Source: Patella vulgata
Lineage: Eukaryota; Mollusca; Gastropoda; Patellidae
Assembly: GCF_932274485.2 (NCBI RefSeq)
Contig: NC_065880.2
Coordinates: 3,945,695 to 4,009,694, forward strand
Reading direction: 5' to 3'
DNA: 64,000 bases
The translations under genes were made by a program, and so were the position numbers. The notes beneath the pieces are model-generated. The model ran no database searches, was not told where the DNA came from, and saw only the letters and a list, made by a program, of their open reading frames with translations. Below, in pieces: positions 12,550 through 23,385 of this stretch; position 1 is the stretch's first letter, and each line of letters starts with the position of its first letter.

Positions 12550-12867
12550 TGGGGGGTTGGATGGCTGAATGGTTAGCGTGCGCGCGCTGTATCATAAAGT
12601 CTGTCATTGAGTCGACTGGCGAGGTTTCGAATCCCCGGTTGTACGTGGCAAGGAGTAGGGTCGCCTGTCCAACCGCGTGGGTTTTCTCCGGGTCCTCCGG
12701 TTTCCTCCCACTGCTAAAGACCCCTACGCGCAAGCGAATTATGTAAATAAAATTAAACCATATGTTAGTCCCGAAATGACCTAGTTTGTGTCGAGTGGAC
12801 GTTAAACTCTCTCTCTCTCTCTCTCACACACACTCTCTCTCTCTCTCTCTCCCCTCTCTCTCTCTCT
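12550..12867 (+). mobile_element. SINE family B copy with target duplication
   Basis: It starts with a tRNA-like head: box-A-like TGGCTGAATGGTTAGCG and box-B-like GGTTTCGAATCCC. A conserved central block follows (GTGGGTTTTCTCCGGGTCC, TCCGGTTTCCTCCCACTGC), then a tail (TTAGTCCCGAAATGACCTAG, GTGTCGAGTGGACGTTAAAC) ending in a long CT microsatellite. CTCTCAGGCATT flanks both sides (12538-12549 and 12868-12879), although the CT run blurs its edge. The central block resembles the deeply conserved cores of animal SINE superfamilies; I recall Nin-DC or Meta but cannot tell which. Confidence 0.9.
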
Positions 12868-12971
12868 CTCTCAGGCATTCATTTTGCCGGCTAGAAGGCG
12901 AGAAAAGGTTTTATCTCCCAAATTACTATTTAAATTTTCATTTTTCACTTTACCCGTCTGCACAAAAAATC

Positions 12972-13215
12972 AGGCCTCAAGTTCACAAAGCATTCTTAGA
13001 CTGATTTTAAGAATTTACTCAAAATTGTTGGCCTTATTTTAACTACAATATAACCCTTTATAAAACTTTTGTTGTTTTAATGTATCAAGTACATCAATAA
13101 GACACAATGTGCAAAGTTTTGTGTTTGTGGATCAATAAAATTTCTCATACACGGTGGTTGAAAGTTGAGTAAATTCTTAACGTAAATCTGAGAATGCTTT
13201 GTGAACTCGGGGCCT
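12972..13215. mobile_element. Palindromic MITE, family G
   Basis: The ends are inverted repeats: GGCCTCAAGTTCACAAAGCA at the left, and TGCTTTGTGAACTCGGGGCC at the right. A second copy with the same ends and a flipped interior lies at 47905-48138. Length is about 240 bp and there is no coding capacity. Confidence 0.8.
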
Positions 13216-13219
13216 GATT

Positions 13220-14160
13220 TTTAAAAGCGTATGCAAGTTAAATATATTTAATAGCGCTTTTATCTGGTGTATCTTTCATTTCATTTTCTTATGAATTAGA
13301 CTATATTATTATAGCAATAATGTGCGCTTTTTGTTGTATAATAATAATAATAGTTTCTTCAGCTATACTTTTCGTTGATAAAATGTATGTTTTATCTCTT
13401 TTTCGCGGAATTCTATGAAATAGCCGTCTACACCCCTGTCGGGGGCAGCCAACAGTATGATAGGACATAAAATAGATAGTGAGTAGGTACAAATACTTGG
13501 GACCCAAGATGGCGTCTTTGTACACTTGACGTCATATTTTCATGACGTCACATGAAATTTCTGACTTCACAGTTGTCGCAACTTTATCTATATACGGCTT
13601 TGGTTGACACCTGCCGTTTACGTCATCGAAACATTGACGTCATCGAGACGTTGACGTCATATACTCGTGAATGTTTCAATGTTAATGACCTCTCGCGTCG
13701 AAACGAGAATTTTGACAGTAACAAAATGACAAAATAATATTTTCGAAATTAATAAAAACTACGAAACAAATTTGTTATCAAAATTAAAAGCAATGTTTCT
13801 TGAATGAAAAAATAAAGACATTCATATGTTTTTAGAAAACTGTTTAGGGTTAAAGCCTGTCTGCCTAATGCCCATAATAATAGATAAAGAACTATACGCA
13901 GGTCAAAACTTCTTAAAAGAGTAAAAAATAAATTTTATTAATTTTCTTTCTTTAAATTCAGATACCCAAAATTACTGTGATTGGCAACTAAAATCTATTC
14001 CAACTACAGAAATGTGATTTCTCACTTTTTAGTATGTAAAATTCATCAGTTAAAATATTAGGCAGACCGGTTTTTGTCTGCCTTATCCATCGGTCTGCTT
14101 AATGGCTATATATATATATATGTGTGTTTATGGTCTGCCTAATGCCCACGTTATATATAT
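13220..14160. other. Gene-free interval with CRE-like cluster
   Basis: No exon was found. It holds the TGACGTCA cluster listed separately, and a patch near 13855-14150 where GGTCTGCCTAATGCCCA-like words recur (13858, 14131), perhaps a small repeat. Confidence 0.4.
13527..13659. promoter_or_regulatory. Cluster of four TGACGTCA (CRE-like) sites
   Basis: Perfect palindromic TGACGTCA octamers, the binding sequence of CREB/ATF bZIP factors, occur at 13527, 13543, 13635 and 13652; a related TACGTCAT lies near 13618. Four exact octamers in 133 bp of AT-rich DNA are far more than chance. The upstream words (GACCCAAGATGGCG) resemble the inverted-repeat arms at 1.4 and 10.9 kb. No transcript start is visible, so a regulatory role is inference. 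Confidence 0.45.
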
Positions 14161-14175
14161 CAGTGCGAACCCTCC

Positions 14176-14266
14176 AATGTCGGATATATTCTTTAAATGA
14201 CATTTAGTAATTGGAACATAATCTGTGTCGGATACTATATACCATTTAAAGAATATATCCGACATT
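14176..14266. repeat. Perfect 24-bp inverted repeat (hairpin)
   Basis: Positions 14176-14199 (AATGTCGGATATATTCTTTA plus AATG) are exactly the reverse complement of 14243-14266, separated by a 43-bp loop. Part of the loop echoes the stem (TGTCGGATACTATATA). Confidence 0.9.
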
Positions 14267-14519
14267 ATCAATATGGAGATGTGGCTGTCGACATTATTAA
14301 TCAAATATGTAAATGCGAAGATAAGTATATATTATTCAATATTTTATTCAATAAACTGAATTGGATTGAACAACAGGCAAAGGCCTATATAAGTTCTCTC
14401 CAAACATATAAAATAGTTAAATCTTATGTTTACAATGCAATGGTGACATATGTACAAGCAGTGAGTTACAAACATATATATACATTTTGAAGTGTAATTT
14501 TAAGTTTTAAATGTTAAAG

Positions 14520-15870
14520 TGTTAAAATCTCCTGCTGTTTGTTTTTATGTATTTTTGCACTATTTCAAATATGTTGGAATTGGTATTATCTGAAAGAGAG
14601 GGGTTGCCAAATAGGATCAGGTCAATCGTAACATTTTGATTAAGGTGGTGTAGATTATTTTTTAGAATTTTTCTTGGGGCAGAGTAGGATGGACATAAGA
14701 AAAAATAATGGTATTTATCTTCGTCTGCAGAATTACACCTAGGGCACACTTTTGTTTGGTAGAATAAATGATTATTTAAGTTACTAGCTTTATTTCTTAC
14801 TTGGCAATGGATAATCTTTCCTATTTCCCGTTTTATAATATACTAGTGGTCTAATTAGAGGATACACACGTGAAAGGCCCAATTTGAATGTACTTAACGT
14901 TTGTGAGGTTTTAATGTTTTCAGGTAAGTTGATCCAAAGTTTAATTGTGCAGGGAAAGAAACTATTAGAATATGAACTGGTTTTACAAATTGGTAGATTG
15001 AGGTTCAGATTTTCATGTCGAAGGTTATAATTTGATACAGACGGTTCAAATTTTTTTTAAAGGCTTCAGATAGATAAGTGGGACTTAGGTTATTCTTTAT
15101 TTTGTATAAGTAAATTAATTTGTGTTTTATTCTGCGATTCTATAATGATTCCCAACCAAGCTCTTTGTATAAATTGTTTTTATATGAATTTCTTCTAAGG
15201 CCAGTTATTATTCTACCTGCTTCAGTTTGAACATTTTCTAATAGAGCAGAATCCTTCTTTGAACAGTTATCCCATACAATATCGGCATATTCTAATATCG
15301 GGCGAATAAAAGCAAAATATATTTTGTTAAGTGAAATTCTGTTAATTTTGTATTTCACTATACGCAAAATAGTTAGTCGACCACAAGCTTTCTGGTATAT
15401 ATTTGAATATTTGACCATAATGCATTAGACTGAAATGTTATTCCCAAATGACAATGAGTAGTTACGTTTTCAACTTTTGTATTTTCAAAAATAACGTCTG
15501 GATGGATTGTATTTTTCCTTGTAAAAATAATATCTTTAGTTTTATTGGGGTTAAAAGTTACACACCATCGTTTAGCCCACGATGAGATGATATTCAGAGC
15601 TTCCGTTATAGAGTTTGCGCTACTTAGAGGATCATTATGAATAATGGTAAAAAGTGAAGTATCATCGGCGAATAGCCTTATGTTGTTAGTAATATTATCG
15701 GAGATATCATTTAAATAAATTAAAAATAGGAAAGGACCCAGCACACTTCCTTGGGGGACTCCAGAATCAGTATGCAAATAGTTTGATTTGAAACCTTCTA
15801 AAACTACGCATTGTTGTCTATACTTAAATAGTGTTCAATCCATTTACATAATATTTTAAGCGAGAGCCTC
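14520..15870 (-). mobile_element. Broken Jockey/CR1-group LINE (RT and C-terminus)
   Basis: On the minus strand, from 15870 downward, the reverse transcriptase reads WIEHYL..RQQCVVLEGF, SGVPQGSVLGPFLFLIYLND and IRLFADDTSLF (the FADD catalytic motif); then the thumb region GRLTILRIVKYKINRISLNK and IRPILEYADIVWDNC; and a distal cysteine motif CPRCNSADEDKYHYFFLCPS. Frames overlap and shift near 15400, and stops separate the last part, so it is dead. Endonuclease and N-terminal RT are missing; it is cut at a junction with another LINE at about 15858. Clade assignment is tentative. Confidence 0.8.
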
Positions 15871-16273
15871 AACCAGAATGTGAACACTGTCATGTTCCTT
15901 TGACAGTTAAGCACATTTTGATTGAGTGCAAGCAATTCAAGAATATTAGATCGAATTTTTACCGTTGTCAGTCATTACATCACATGTTTGCCCAACCGGG
16001 TCTATATGGTAAAGTGTTAGACTTTTTAAAAGAGACAGGATTTTATCATAAATTTTAATTGTATATATATATCATTTCATTTTTTGTATTTAATATTTAT
16101 ATGCATAAAAGTTGTATTTTATTTTTAATTTTACTAACTGTGATATTGTTTTTATTTATGCATATAATGTTTTTCTGTGATATAATTTAGCCTGTCTCGT
16201 AATATTTACCATATCTTTGGCGCAATATAGCCCGGTTGGAGCTGACGTGCCATAAAACTACATTTCATTTCAT
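15858..16273 (+). mobile_element. I/Jockey-group LINE 3' end with ATTTC tail
   Basis: The plus strand encodes PECEHCHVPLTVKHILIECK, then a C-terminus ending LDFLKETGFYHKF and a stop, like the C-termini of I/Jockey-group LINEs. The roughly 220-bp 3' UTR ends GGTTGGAGCTGACGTGCCAT, AAAACTA and CATTTCATTTCATTTC. The tail closely resembles the 3' end of SINE A (AGGACGTTAAACCCCATTTC). A TTAA-type MITE follows directly. Confidence 0.75.
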
Positions 16274-16818
16274 TTCTTTAACTCAGTATCATCCACAGTC
16301 ATAGACTTTGGACAATTTAAAGCGACATTGATGTTGTTATTTTACCGTGAAAAGATGGGCTTCTGATATCCAATATTTAGGACACAATGAAACTTTTTTA
16401 AACTTGGCACACGAATCGCGTGCAATAATGCCTGCGGGCGCCATTTGTAATGAGCGACTGTGGGGAACAAGGCTAAACATGTCCAACAAGGGAAGACTAC
16501 CGGAGTAGACTAGAATAACCAGCCGCCAAACACTGGGATTCAATTTATACTCTTCGCGCATTTCGCCGAACACAAATGATTAGAAATTAGAGTAAAAACA
16601 GAAACGATTGAATGTAAATCAGTTTGTACACGTTCATATTACACTATTATATGCGTTGCGCCCATTTGTGTCGTTTTCTAGGTGCCAGAGAATAGCGTTA
16701 ACTTTGACGATCTATAGAGTCACTGATTAGTGGTGATTACAAGCTATAGAGTCACTGATTAGTGGTGATTTCGAGCATCATTACAAGGTGCTCAGAATAG
16801 CAATTTAGCTCCTTTAAT
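16274..16818 (-). mobile_element. TTAA-type MITE, family D (with internal insertion)
   Basis: It contains the family D landmarks in reverse: AACTCAGTATCATCCA, AAAAGATGGGCTTCTGATAT, ATAACCAGCCGCCAAACACT, GATTGAATGTAAATCAGTTT, and an end reading TTTAGCTCCTTTAA. Between 16690 and 16790 this copy has extra DNA with two tandem copies of a 31-bp unit (CTATAGAGTCACTGATTAGT...). The left terminus is trimmed by the LINE junction. Confidence 0.75.
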
Positions 16819-17014
16819 AACATTGTGCGTCTGTGCTGTGAATTTCGTGTGCCGGCGTGTGTTATCGTTTCGAGTTGGGAGTAGTCGAATTGCCTTATGC
16901 CTGCACTTTTGATCAAAAGTTATGTATGGTTTTAATCATATGCTTGCACAGTTCATGGCGTGGTTACCCATGCTCTTAGATACAGCACGGGGGAGGGGGG
17001 GCTAACAAGGACAG

Positions 17015-17168
17015 CTGCCTTGGCAGTTGCGATTCGATAAAAGAGTAGGCCATGGCGCCGCTGTCCGGACAAACTTTCCTCCATATCACACAGCATTGCA
17101 TATGACCGTTTCCATTAGCCCAGTCGGAGCAGACCAGTAACACCTTAAGCTTCACCTCAATTCATTTC
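17015..17168 (+). mobile_element. SINE A fragment (3' part)
   Basis: AAAAGAGTAGGCCATGGCGC, TCCATTAGCCCAGTCGGAGC and AATTCATTTC match the 3' half of SINE A in plus orientation, well diverged. Confidence 0.65.
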
Positions 17169-17499
17169 TTGTGGACACGGCGAAAAGACCCTCCTTCAAA
17201 AATCCGTGTGGACACGGCTTAAGTCCCGTTCATCAAAATAAAGAACTTACAGTAGATTGACTTATCCTTTTGGGTCTCTCCCCTACTAGCCATAAAACAG
17301 CTTCGGAACAAGGTGGTGACGTCAGAACTCCTTCATAGTAATAATAACGTGGTATATTTGGCAACAAGAAACGGGGGTTCACTTTAATACATGTAATATG
17401 TTTACTTGTAAATGGAAAAGATAATCATGTATAATTTGATGGGTAGAATTAAAATACCAATGTAAAATAGCGCCTACTTCCTCGCCCATCTCTCCCCAA

Positions 17500-17745
17500 T
17501 GGGGTTTAATGTCCACTCGACATAAACTAGGTCATTTCGGGACTAACACATGGTTCAATTTTATTTCAATAATTCGCTTGTGGGAGGAAACCGAGGGACT
17601 CGGAGAAAACCCACAAGTTTGGGCAGGTGATCTTACTCCTTGTCACCTGCAACCGGGGGATCGAAACCATGCCAGGTGACTCAATGACAGACCTTATAAT
17701 ACAACGCACACGGCGCTAACCATTCGGCCGTGCACCCCCTCCCCC
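17500..17745 (-). mobile_element. SINE family B copy
   Basis: It is the reverse of the 12.55-kb copy: tail GTTTAATGTCCACTCGACAT, core GTGGGAGGAAACCGAGGGAC and GGAGAAAACCCACAAG, then the tRNA-like head with GGGGGATCGAAACC and GCTAACCATTCGGCCGTG. The CT tail has been lost. Confidence 0.85.
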
Positions 17746-17857
17746 CCACCTCCCGCCACAAAACTTGGACAAGGACATTCCCTTACAGATTGTCCTGGTT
17801 TTAGGCTACCGTGATACAACTTCATTATCCTGATTTGATTTCAGTTCTCAATTTGAT

Positions 17858-18348
17858 TTAAAGTAGCCAAGTCTCTAACTCAGTATCATCCAAAGTCTTC
17901 CACATTGAAAACATGAATTATTTGTCAATTTAAATCAACATTTATGTTGTGATCTTACCGGGAAAAGATGGGCTTCTGATATCCAATATTTAAGACAAAA
18001 TAAACACTTTAACATTGGTACACGAATCATGTACCATAATGCGTTTCAGTGACATTTGTAACCAGGGAATCGAAGAACGCGGCTAGACATATTCCACAAG
18101 TCATGTCAAACGGTGATGTCATATTTTTATCTGGAGAGCTTAGACTGTAATAACCAGACACTAGAGATTGCCATTCGATTGAGACCTCAGGCGTATTTCG
18201 CTGAACATAACTGATTTGAAATTAAAAGTCAAAACGGAAACGATTGAATGTAAATCAGTTTATATACATTCGGCTTACATTATTTGCGTTGCTACCCATT
18301 TGTGTCAATTTCTAGGTCCCAAATATTAGTGATTTAGCTCCTTTAAAT
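17858..18348 (-). mobile_element. TTAA-type MITE, family D (most complete copy)
   Basis: The ends are short inverted repeats next to TTAA: AGTAGCCAAGTC at the left, and the reverse complement of AGGAGCTAAATC at the right. Landmarks are as in the copies at 16.3, 19.5 and 49.7 kb. About 490 bp with no ORF. A TTAA target and 12-bp imperfect ends fit piggyBac- or Kolobok-dependent non-autonomous elements. Confidence 0.8.
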
Positions 18349-18349
18349 T

Positions 18350-19135
18350 TTATTTGTATTTGTTTTACCTTTTTTTCAGATTAAAGATTAATCTTGATTC
18401 AGTTTAATTGTACTTTCAAGTCTTATAGAACTTTTTTTTTGTGGATAAAATAATGATTGACAACGAAGACTACAACATAGGGGGGGGGGGGGGTGAGTGG
18501 GGCTAATATAATCCTTTTATTGAAAAAATTATATTAATAACTATTTAAAAATGAACACCCGTCTACATGTTTTGCGCTGGATAATATAGTACTCACCACA
18601 GCCAGGTTCTGATTTCATAATACCGCAGTTATCAGTTTGATGCTAACTGACTGCATTGACGCACTCTTCCTTTGGATTTATGATCCCCGCAAACTCCAGG
18701 GCAGTTAATCTTCTGTTCTCTAGAGTGCACACATTATCTACAATACACGAACATATATTTTCTGCATTCAATCGGAGTACCTCAACATTTTCCGTAATCC
18801 GTTTAATGTGTAGTTTAAAATTTTACGTTTCTGCATCAATGGCCATACGACATGGGCAGTTGTTATGAGGGACATTTTGCACCGATACCTGCGTTTCCGC
18901 CTACACAAATGTGTACGCGGGGGGGGGGGCTGTTTTGTTTCCTACAATCAGACCGACTCGACACTATCCCACAACACTGACAAAAATCAAATCCGGAAGC
19001 AAAAAGTCGATTACTTAATCTGGCATAGAAAGCTCTCCTTGAATTAAGTTCTGCACTGTTAATTTTGATGATAAAGTGGACTTTGGTACATTTAGTATTT
19101 CCTTACGTAATACGTATCCTATGTAACAAATCTTT
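18350..19135. other. Gene-free interval
   Basis: No exon was recognised. Poly-G runs lie at about 18481 and 18910. Short ORFs at 18656 and 18865 have no visible family features. Confidence 0.4.
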
Positions 19136-19139
19136 GCAT

Positions 19140-19478
19140 TTATCGATGATTTTCTAAGAACACCTCTTTAATGGCCTCTTCAACATTCATTCTATTGTTA
19201 TAAATGATATTTCCTTTAGTATTTGATGATAATAATGTCATTTTCTCTGATTGAAAGTAATTCACTATCTTCCTTTCAAAATTGAAAATAGTAAAATCAC
19301 CAAATATATTATTATCTTTGCTGCTATCCGCCGAAAACAGATTTACAATGTACTGATTATACAGTTCTTTTGTTGTGTATACGTTTTCTTCTTCAATAAT
19401 AGATTCTTGTAAAAAAGATAATGCCATGAAATAATGTAATATTATATTTAAAGGAAATAAATCGCTATTCTTTGGCAC
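19140..19478 (-). CDS. Unrecognised ORF, 112 codons, possibly spurious
   Basis: An open frame starts at a GTG preceded by an acceptor-like TTTCCAG. I do not recognise the product; it is moderately acidic (SIIEEENVYTT, SADSSKDNNIFGD, NVEEAIKEVF) with no clear membrane helix. Its first ten or so codons are the end of the adjoining family D MITE, so the start is probably accidental and only the flanking part, if anything, was ever coding. It could be an exon remnant of an unknown gene or an AT-rich chance frame. Confidence 0.25.
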   Translation of the reverse strand: MPKNSDLFPLNIILHYFMALSFLQESIIEEENVYTTKELYNQYIVNLFSADSSKDNNIFGDFTIFNFERKIVNYFQSEKMTLLSSNTKGNIIYNNRMNVEEAIKEVFLENHR

Positions 19479-19713
19479 CTGGAAATGGACACAAATGGGT
19501 CACATCACTTGTCATAATGTAATATGAATGTATATAAACTGATTTACATTCAATCGTTTTCGTTTTACTGTAATTTCTAATCAGTTATTTTAGACGAAAA
19601 AAGCGACGAGTCCGAATTGAATGGCGGTCTTTGGCATCTGGTTATTCCAGTCTACGCTGGTAGTATTCGCCTACATGGGATATGTTTAGCCTCGTTCATC
19701 GCGTCGCTTCATA
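19448..19713 (+). mobile_element. Family D MITE, truncated
   Basis: It begins TTTAAAGGAAATAAATCGC (end repeat) and continues through GACACAAATGGG, ATGAATGTATATAAACTGAT and TCTGGTTATTCCAGTCTACG, breaking off after CGTCGCTTCATAC. Confidence 0.75.
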
Positions 19714-19934
19714 CAAACGTCAGAAAAGGTCAGATTTATATTTTTTATATTCATACATTGTATGGCAACATTTTAGAAATAATTCTGATCCTATTACTTA
19801 TGAGGCAAATTTTAGCCCTTTTTGGCCCTTTTTATCTGACCCTCCCAGCCAAATGCCCCACTACAACCTCGTAAGAGCGGGTGTTTTGAATTTGCCCTAT
19901 CAATAGCTGCCAATTAATATGGTCAAACCTTCTA

Positions 19935-20290
19935 TTACTTAATATTTGGAATTCATCATTTAATTTTTGGTATATGTAACATGCAGATGCTAAAAGAGGG
20001 AATACTCTGACATACGCAATATGGTATCAGGCAGCAAACACATTGGCGAAATCACTACTGTGAGTTATAAGTTAGGGGTCCAACCTGTTCCCCTTCAAGT
20101 GTTGGGCCTGATTTGCATGTAATATAACTCTGCATGTGGGAAGCAGATGAATACCGCTCTCTTTACTATGTGTAAAAATGTATAGGAGACAGAGTCACTA
20201 AATTTCAGAAAGTTGTACCCAGTAGTTATTACAAAACACTATAAAACATGTGCATGGGGTCCACGAAGACCCCACGTGAACCGACAAAGG
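19935..20290. mobile_element. piggyBac-like MITE, family F (right part)
   Basis: It matches the right half of the element at 24240-24839: ATTTAATTTTTGGTATATGT, ACATACGCAATATGGTATCA, GATTTGCATGTAATATAACT, GCATGGGGTCCACGAAGACC. It ends ACCGACAAAGG|TTAA. The left part is missing or unrecognisable. Confidence 0.75.
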
Positions 20291-20294
20291 TTAA

Positions 20295-21395
20295 GAGCAT
20301 CAATGTGTGATCATAATCAAGTGTATTATTTTACGATTGAAAGGTTATCAATTTTTTTTTAGGGGGGGGGGGGCATTTCCCGGGGACCATATTTTTCTGC
20401 GTTTGTATATGGTGTATATCGAGGACACACATCTGAATACACACCTTCTAATCGTGGACCTGTGTCAACCGAGTACGTCCTCTGTTCAACCGAGGACTTT
20501 TTGAACTGGTAGATTGGTAGAATTGTTTTTTTTTATGTAAGCTTCTATATTAGGTTTTACCTTGGTAAAATTTATAACATTCATCTGAATTTGCTATAGC
20601 AAAACCTATTAGCTCATTTCCCCTCCAAAATCTAACGGAAATTCATAATGTCTATTATAGGTGATAATTGTGCAATCTTGAGTGTATCTGTCATGCAGTA
20701 ATTAGATATCTATGAACAAACTGGGGTTTAATCTTTATTCATTAGGATTTCCTTTGTTTTCTCAAAATAAGAAAAATTGAGTTACTAGGTTTTGTATTTA
20801 GACGAGAGAGTTAAATGTAGGCTTTATTTATATTAACATTTCGTCACAAATCTGAATTATGATACTGCTTATATACACGTATAAGCCTTCGTATTTTCCA
20901 TAAATTCAGTGGCATATTGTTGAACAAGTTTCACTCATCAAAGTTTGTTTTCAATCCAGCAAATTCTACTATGGGTTCAAATCGCAAAACCAACTGGACT
21001 AGTTTCTTCTGTAGTATTTCAGTTTTTATTCTCTATAGGTAGAGCAATATAATAGCCAAGGATTTCATATCGCATTTCACATTTCATTGCAAGGGATATC
21101 GGGATTATATAGGCAGTTATGATTGTCAGTTAATAATACAAAGTTAGGAAATGGTCGTCGTAATTGCCCCGAGCAAATATAGAGGCCTGTTACAAATTAA
21201 AAGTCTTCCTAAAATTAGCATACTGTCCCAAATTTTATATTGCTTTTATTAATTTCACTTCACATTTCGTTTGTCTTCTCGTTATTTGTCTTCACAAGTA
21301 TCCGTTTGCGTTTTATTCGTCTGATTTATTATCTAAAACACCATGGTTTAAGAGCAGATAAAATGGTCATATCAAAATCGTTTGTACTTAAAGCC
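20295..21395. other. Gene-free interval
   Basis: No coding sequence or repeat family was recognised. It contains a poly-G run at about 20364. Confidence 0.4.
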
Positions 21396-21411
21396 AGTAT
21401 ATATTATAAAT

Positions 21412-21735
21412 GAAATGAAATGAAATTGTGTTTAACGTCCTACTGTTCTGCTTCGAACTGGGCTAATGAAGACGGGCATACTCCATACAGTGTGCTATGA
21501 GGGCATTTTTGACCGGACAGCGGCACGTGCACGCCAATGTGTACATGGGACCTCGGTTTTTCGTCCCATCCGAACGACTAGACAGCTGTCCTTGTCAAGC
21601 CCTCCGTCCTGCATCACTGACAAGGGGGAACCACGCCGGAAAATCTGGATGAACTTTCTCTGCCAATGCAGGGATCGAACACCCGACCTCTAGGCTAGCG
21701 AGCCAGCGTCTTACTCACTTAGCCGCGTGATCCCC
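21412..21735 (-). mobile_element. SINE family A, complete, with 15-bp target duplication
   Basis: GTATATATTATAAAT flanks it exactly at 21397-21411 and 21736-21750. On the minus strand it opens with a tRNA-like head whose box A is represented by TGGCTAAGTGGG-type sequence and box B by GTTCGATCC. The body follows (TTTCCGGCGTGGTTCCCCC, CAGTGATGCAGGACGGAGGG, GTAAAAGATC-type block). The tail is GTAGGACGTTAAACAC plus ATTTC repeats. A perfect duplication means a fairly recent insertion. No coding capacity; transcription would be by RNA polymerase III. Confidence 0.92.
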
Positions 21736-21754
21736 GTATATATTATAAATACTA

Positions 21755-22690
21755 TAGCCAATTGTACACAAATCTGATTAATATTATGATCAAAAAACTA
21801 AACTTGATTACCTAATCAACAACCTTAATCTCCTCGCCACAAGATGCTTATCAATTGGTGAGATTAACAGAAATTATTTGTCTTGACAAATCTAGTCCGA
21901 ATTGAAAAAAAAAACCTACAAATACAGAATCACTCTAAATTTAGTTTTCTTCCATTTTCTGAACAGTTGATAAAAAAAATGTTATTTTCTTGGTGATTGA
22001 TACGTGTTTTATCACCCAAAATAACAAAATATGTCATATCATATCTTACAGCTTTAAAATGGACATTTTATCATATTCAACGCCCTTAAAAGAGTTTGTT
22101 ACATTCTGTGCTTCAGTTTCATATGTGCATATAATATTTTCGATAAAGATATGTTAGGAGTTCTTGAAGCTTGGTCAATGCAAATATACTTTTCACGTTT
22201 TTATATAATAAATGACAAATTTCAATACCTTACCAGTGTCGGTATTACGCGGCTTTATTAAAATTTCAATTATCCATAATTATCCATGAAGCGAATCGAG
22301 GACAACATATTTGGGGACTTTTTTTTAAAAAAAAAAGGTAGTGATTTTTAGATAAATAAAAACCTCGAGCAATTTGGTGCAATATTTCCGAGAAAGAGAA
22401 GCAGTCGTGCAGAACGAACAAAATCTTTTAGCTATTTGAAACTGGGTAAAATGCAAAATTTTATTTCGTTTTTATAAATTAATGGTTATTAATTATTAAT
22501 ATGCTCAATGCACCTTATGACAGTTTATATAAATGACACTCAGTTGTTTCTAAACAATGACGACCAGCTGGGCGAAGCGATATCCAAAACATTCTTAAAA
22601 ATAATAGTTATATTTAAAATTTTTTAACTGGTCAGGGTAGGCCTCGAGTCTGATTTATAATCGTGGGAACGTGTAGTATTATGACAACAT
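21755..22690. other. Gene-free interval
   Basis: Very AT-rich. No gene or recognised repeat on either strand. Confidence 0.4.
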
Positions 22691-22693
22691 ATA

Positions 22694-22976
22694 AATGAAA
22701 TGAAATGGAGTTTAACGTCCTACTGTTCTGCTCCTCTGGGCTAATGAAGACGACGGGCATACGCCATACAGTGTGCTATGAAAGAAATTTTGCTCGGGCA
22801 GCGGCGCTACGGCCTACTCTTATATCGAATGCCAACTGCCAAGGGATCTTTTATGTGCACGCCAATGTGTAAACGGAACCTCGGTTGTTCGTCCCATCTG
22901 AACTACTAGACAGCTGTCCTTGTCAGGCCCTCCATCCTGCATCACTGACAAGGGGAAACCACGCCGGAAAAGAACC
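22694..22976 (-). mobile_element. SINE A copy lacking the tRNA head
   Basis: Tail and body are clear (TTTAACGTCCTACTGTTCTG, GATCTTTTATGTGCACGCCA, CAGCTGTCCTTGTCAGGCCC). It stops after CACGCCGGAAAA, so the tRNA-like 5' end is absent, as in incomplete reverse transcription. Confidence 0.85.
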
Positions 22977-23385
22977 CATGAAGCGGAAAGCTAACTAAAC
23001 AATAGCAATATTGCAAATTTATACAGAATTTCGGTTATTAATCTGAGAGACACCCCCACCCAAAAAAGGAAAAGAAATTGCCAATAGGAAAGCAGAGACA
23101 GATCCCCTCTGTATCCACGTATAGCCCGATTTGGTTTGTTACATAATTCCCATCCGTCGGCTTTTCGGGTAGAAATCGTGGAATAATTTTGAAGGTTTTG
23201 ATGTTTAATGACAAACAAACCAGTGTTGACATTTCTTTCTGAGTAGATCTTCATTATGGTGGTTGTTGGCGGCCATTCTATATTCTCGACACGACAAGTG
23301 GAAATAATTGCATGTGACAAATCGACAAAATGTACTCGACAATCGCCGCCTTCATTTTGTCGATTTGTCGCCTTCGACAATTGCA

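Noticed and set aside
12553-12635. tRNA gene in SINE B
   Set aside because: Same reasoning: tRNA-derived promoter of a SINE, no paired acceptor stem seen.
14197-14490. 97-codon ORF starting in the 24-bp hairpin
   Set aside because: No family features, AT-rich codon content and a start created by the hairpin; likely chance.
21664-21735. tRNA gene on the minus strand
   Set aside because: Box A and B are those of the SINE A head, with SINE body and target duplication around it; it does not stand alone as a tRNA.
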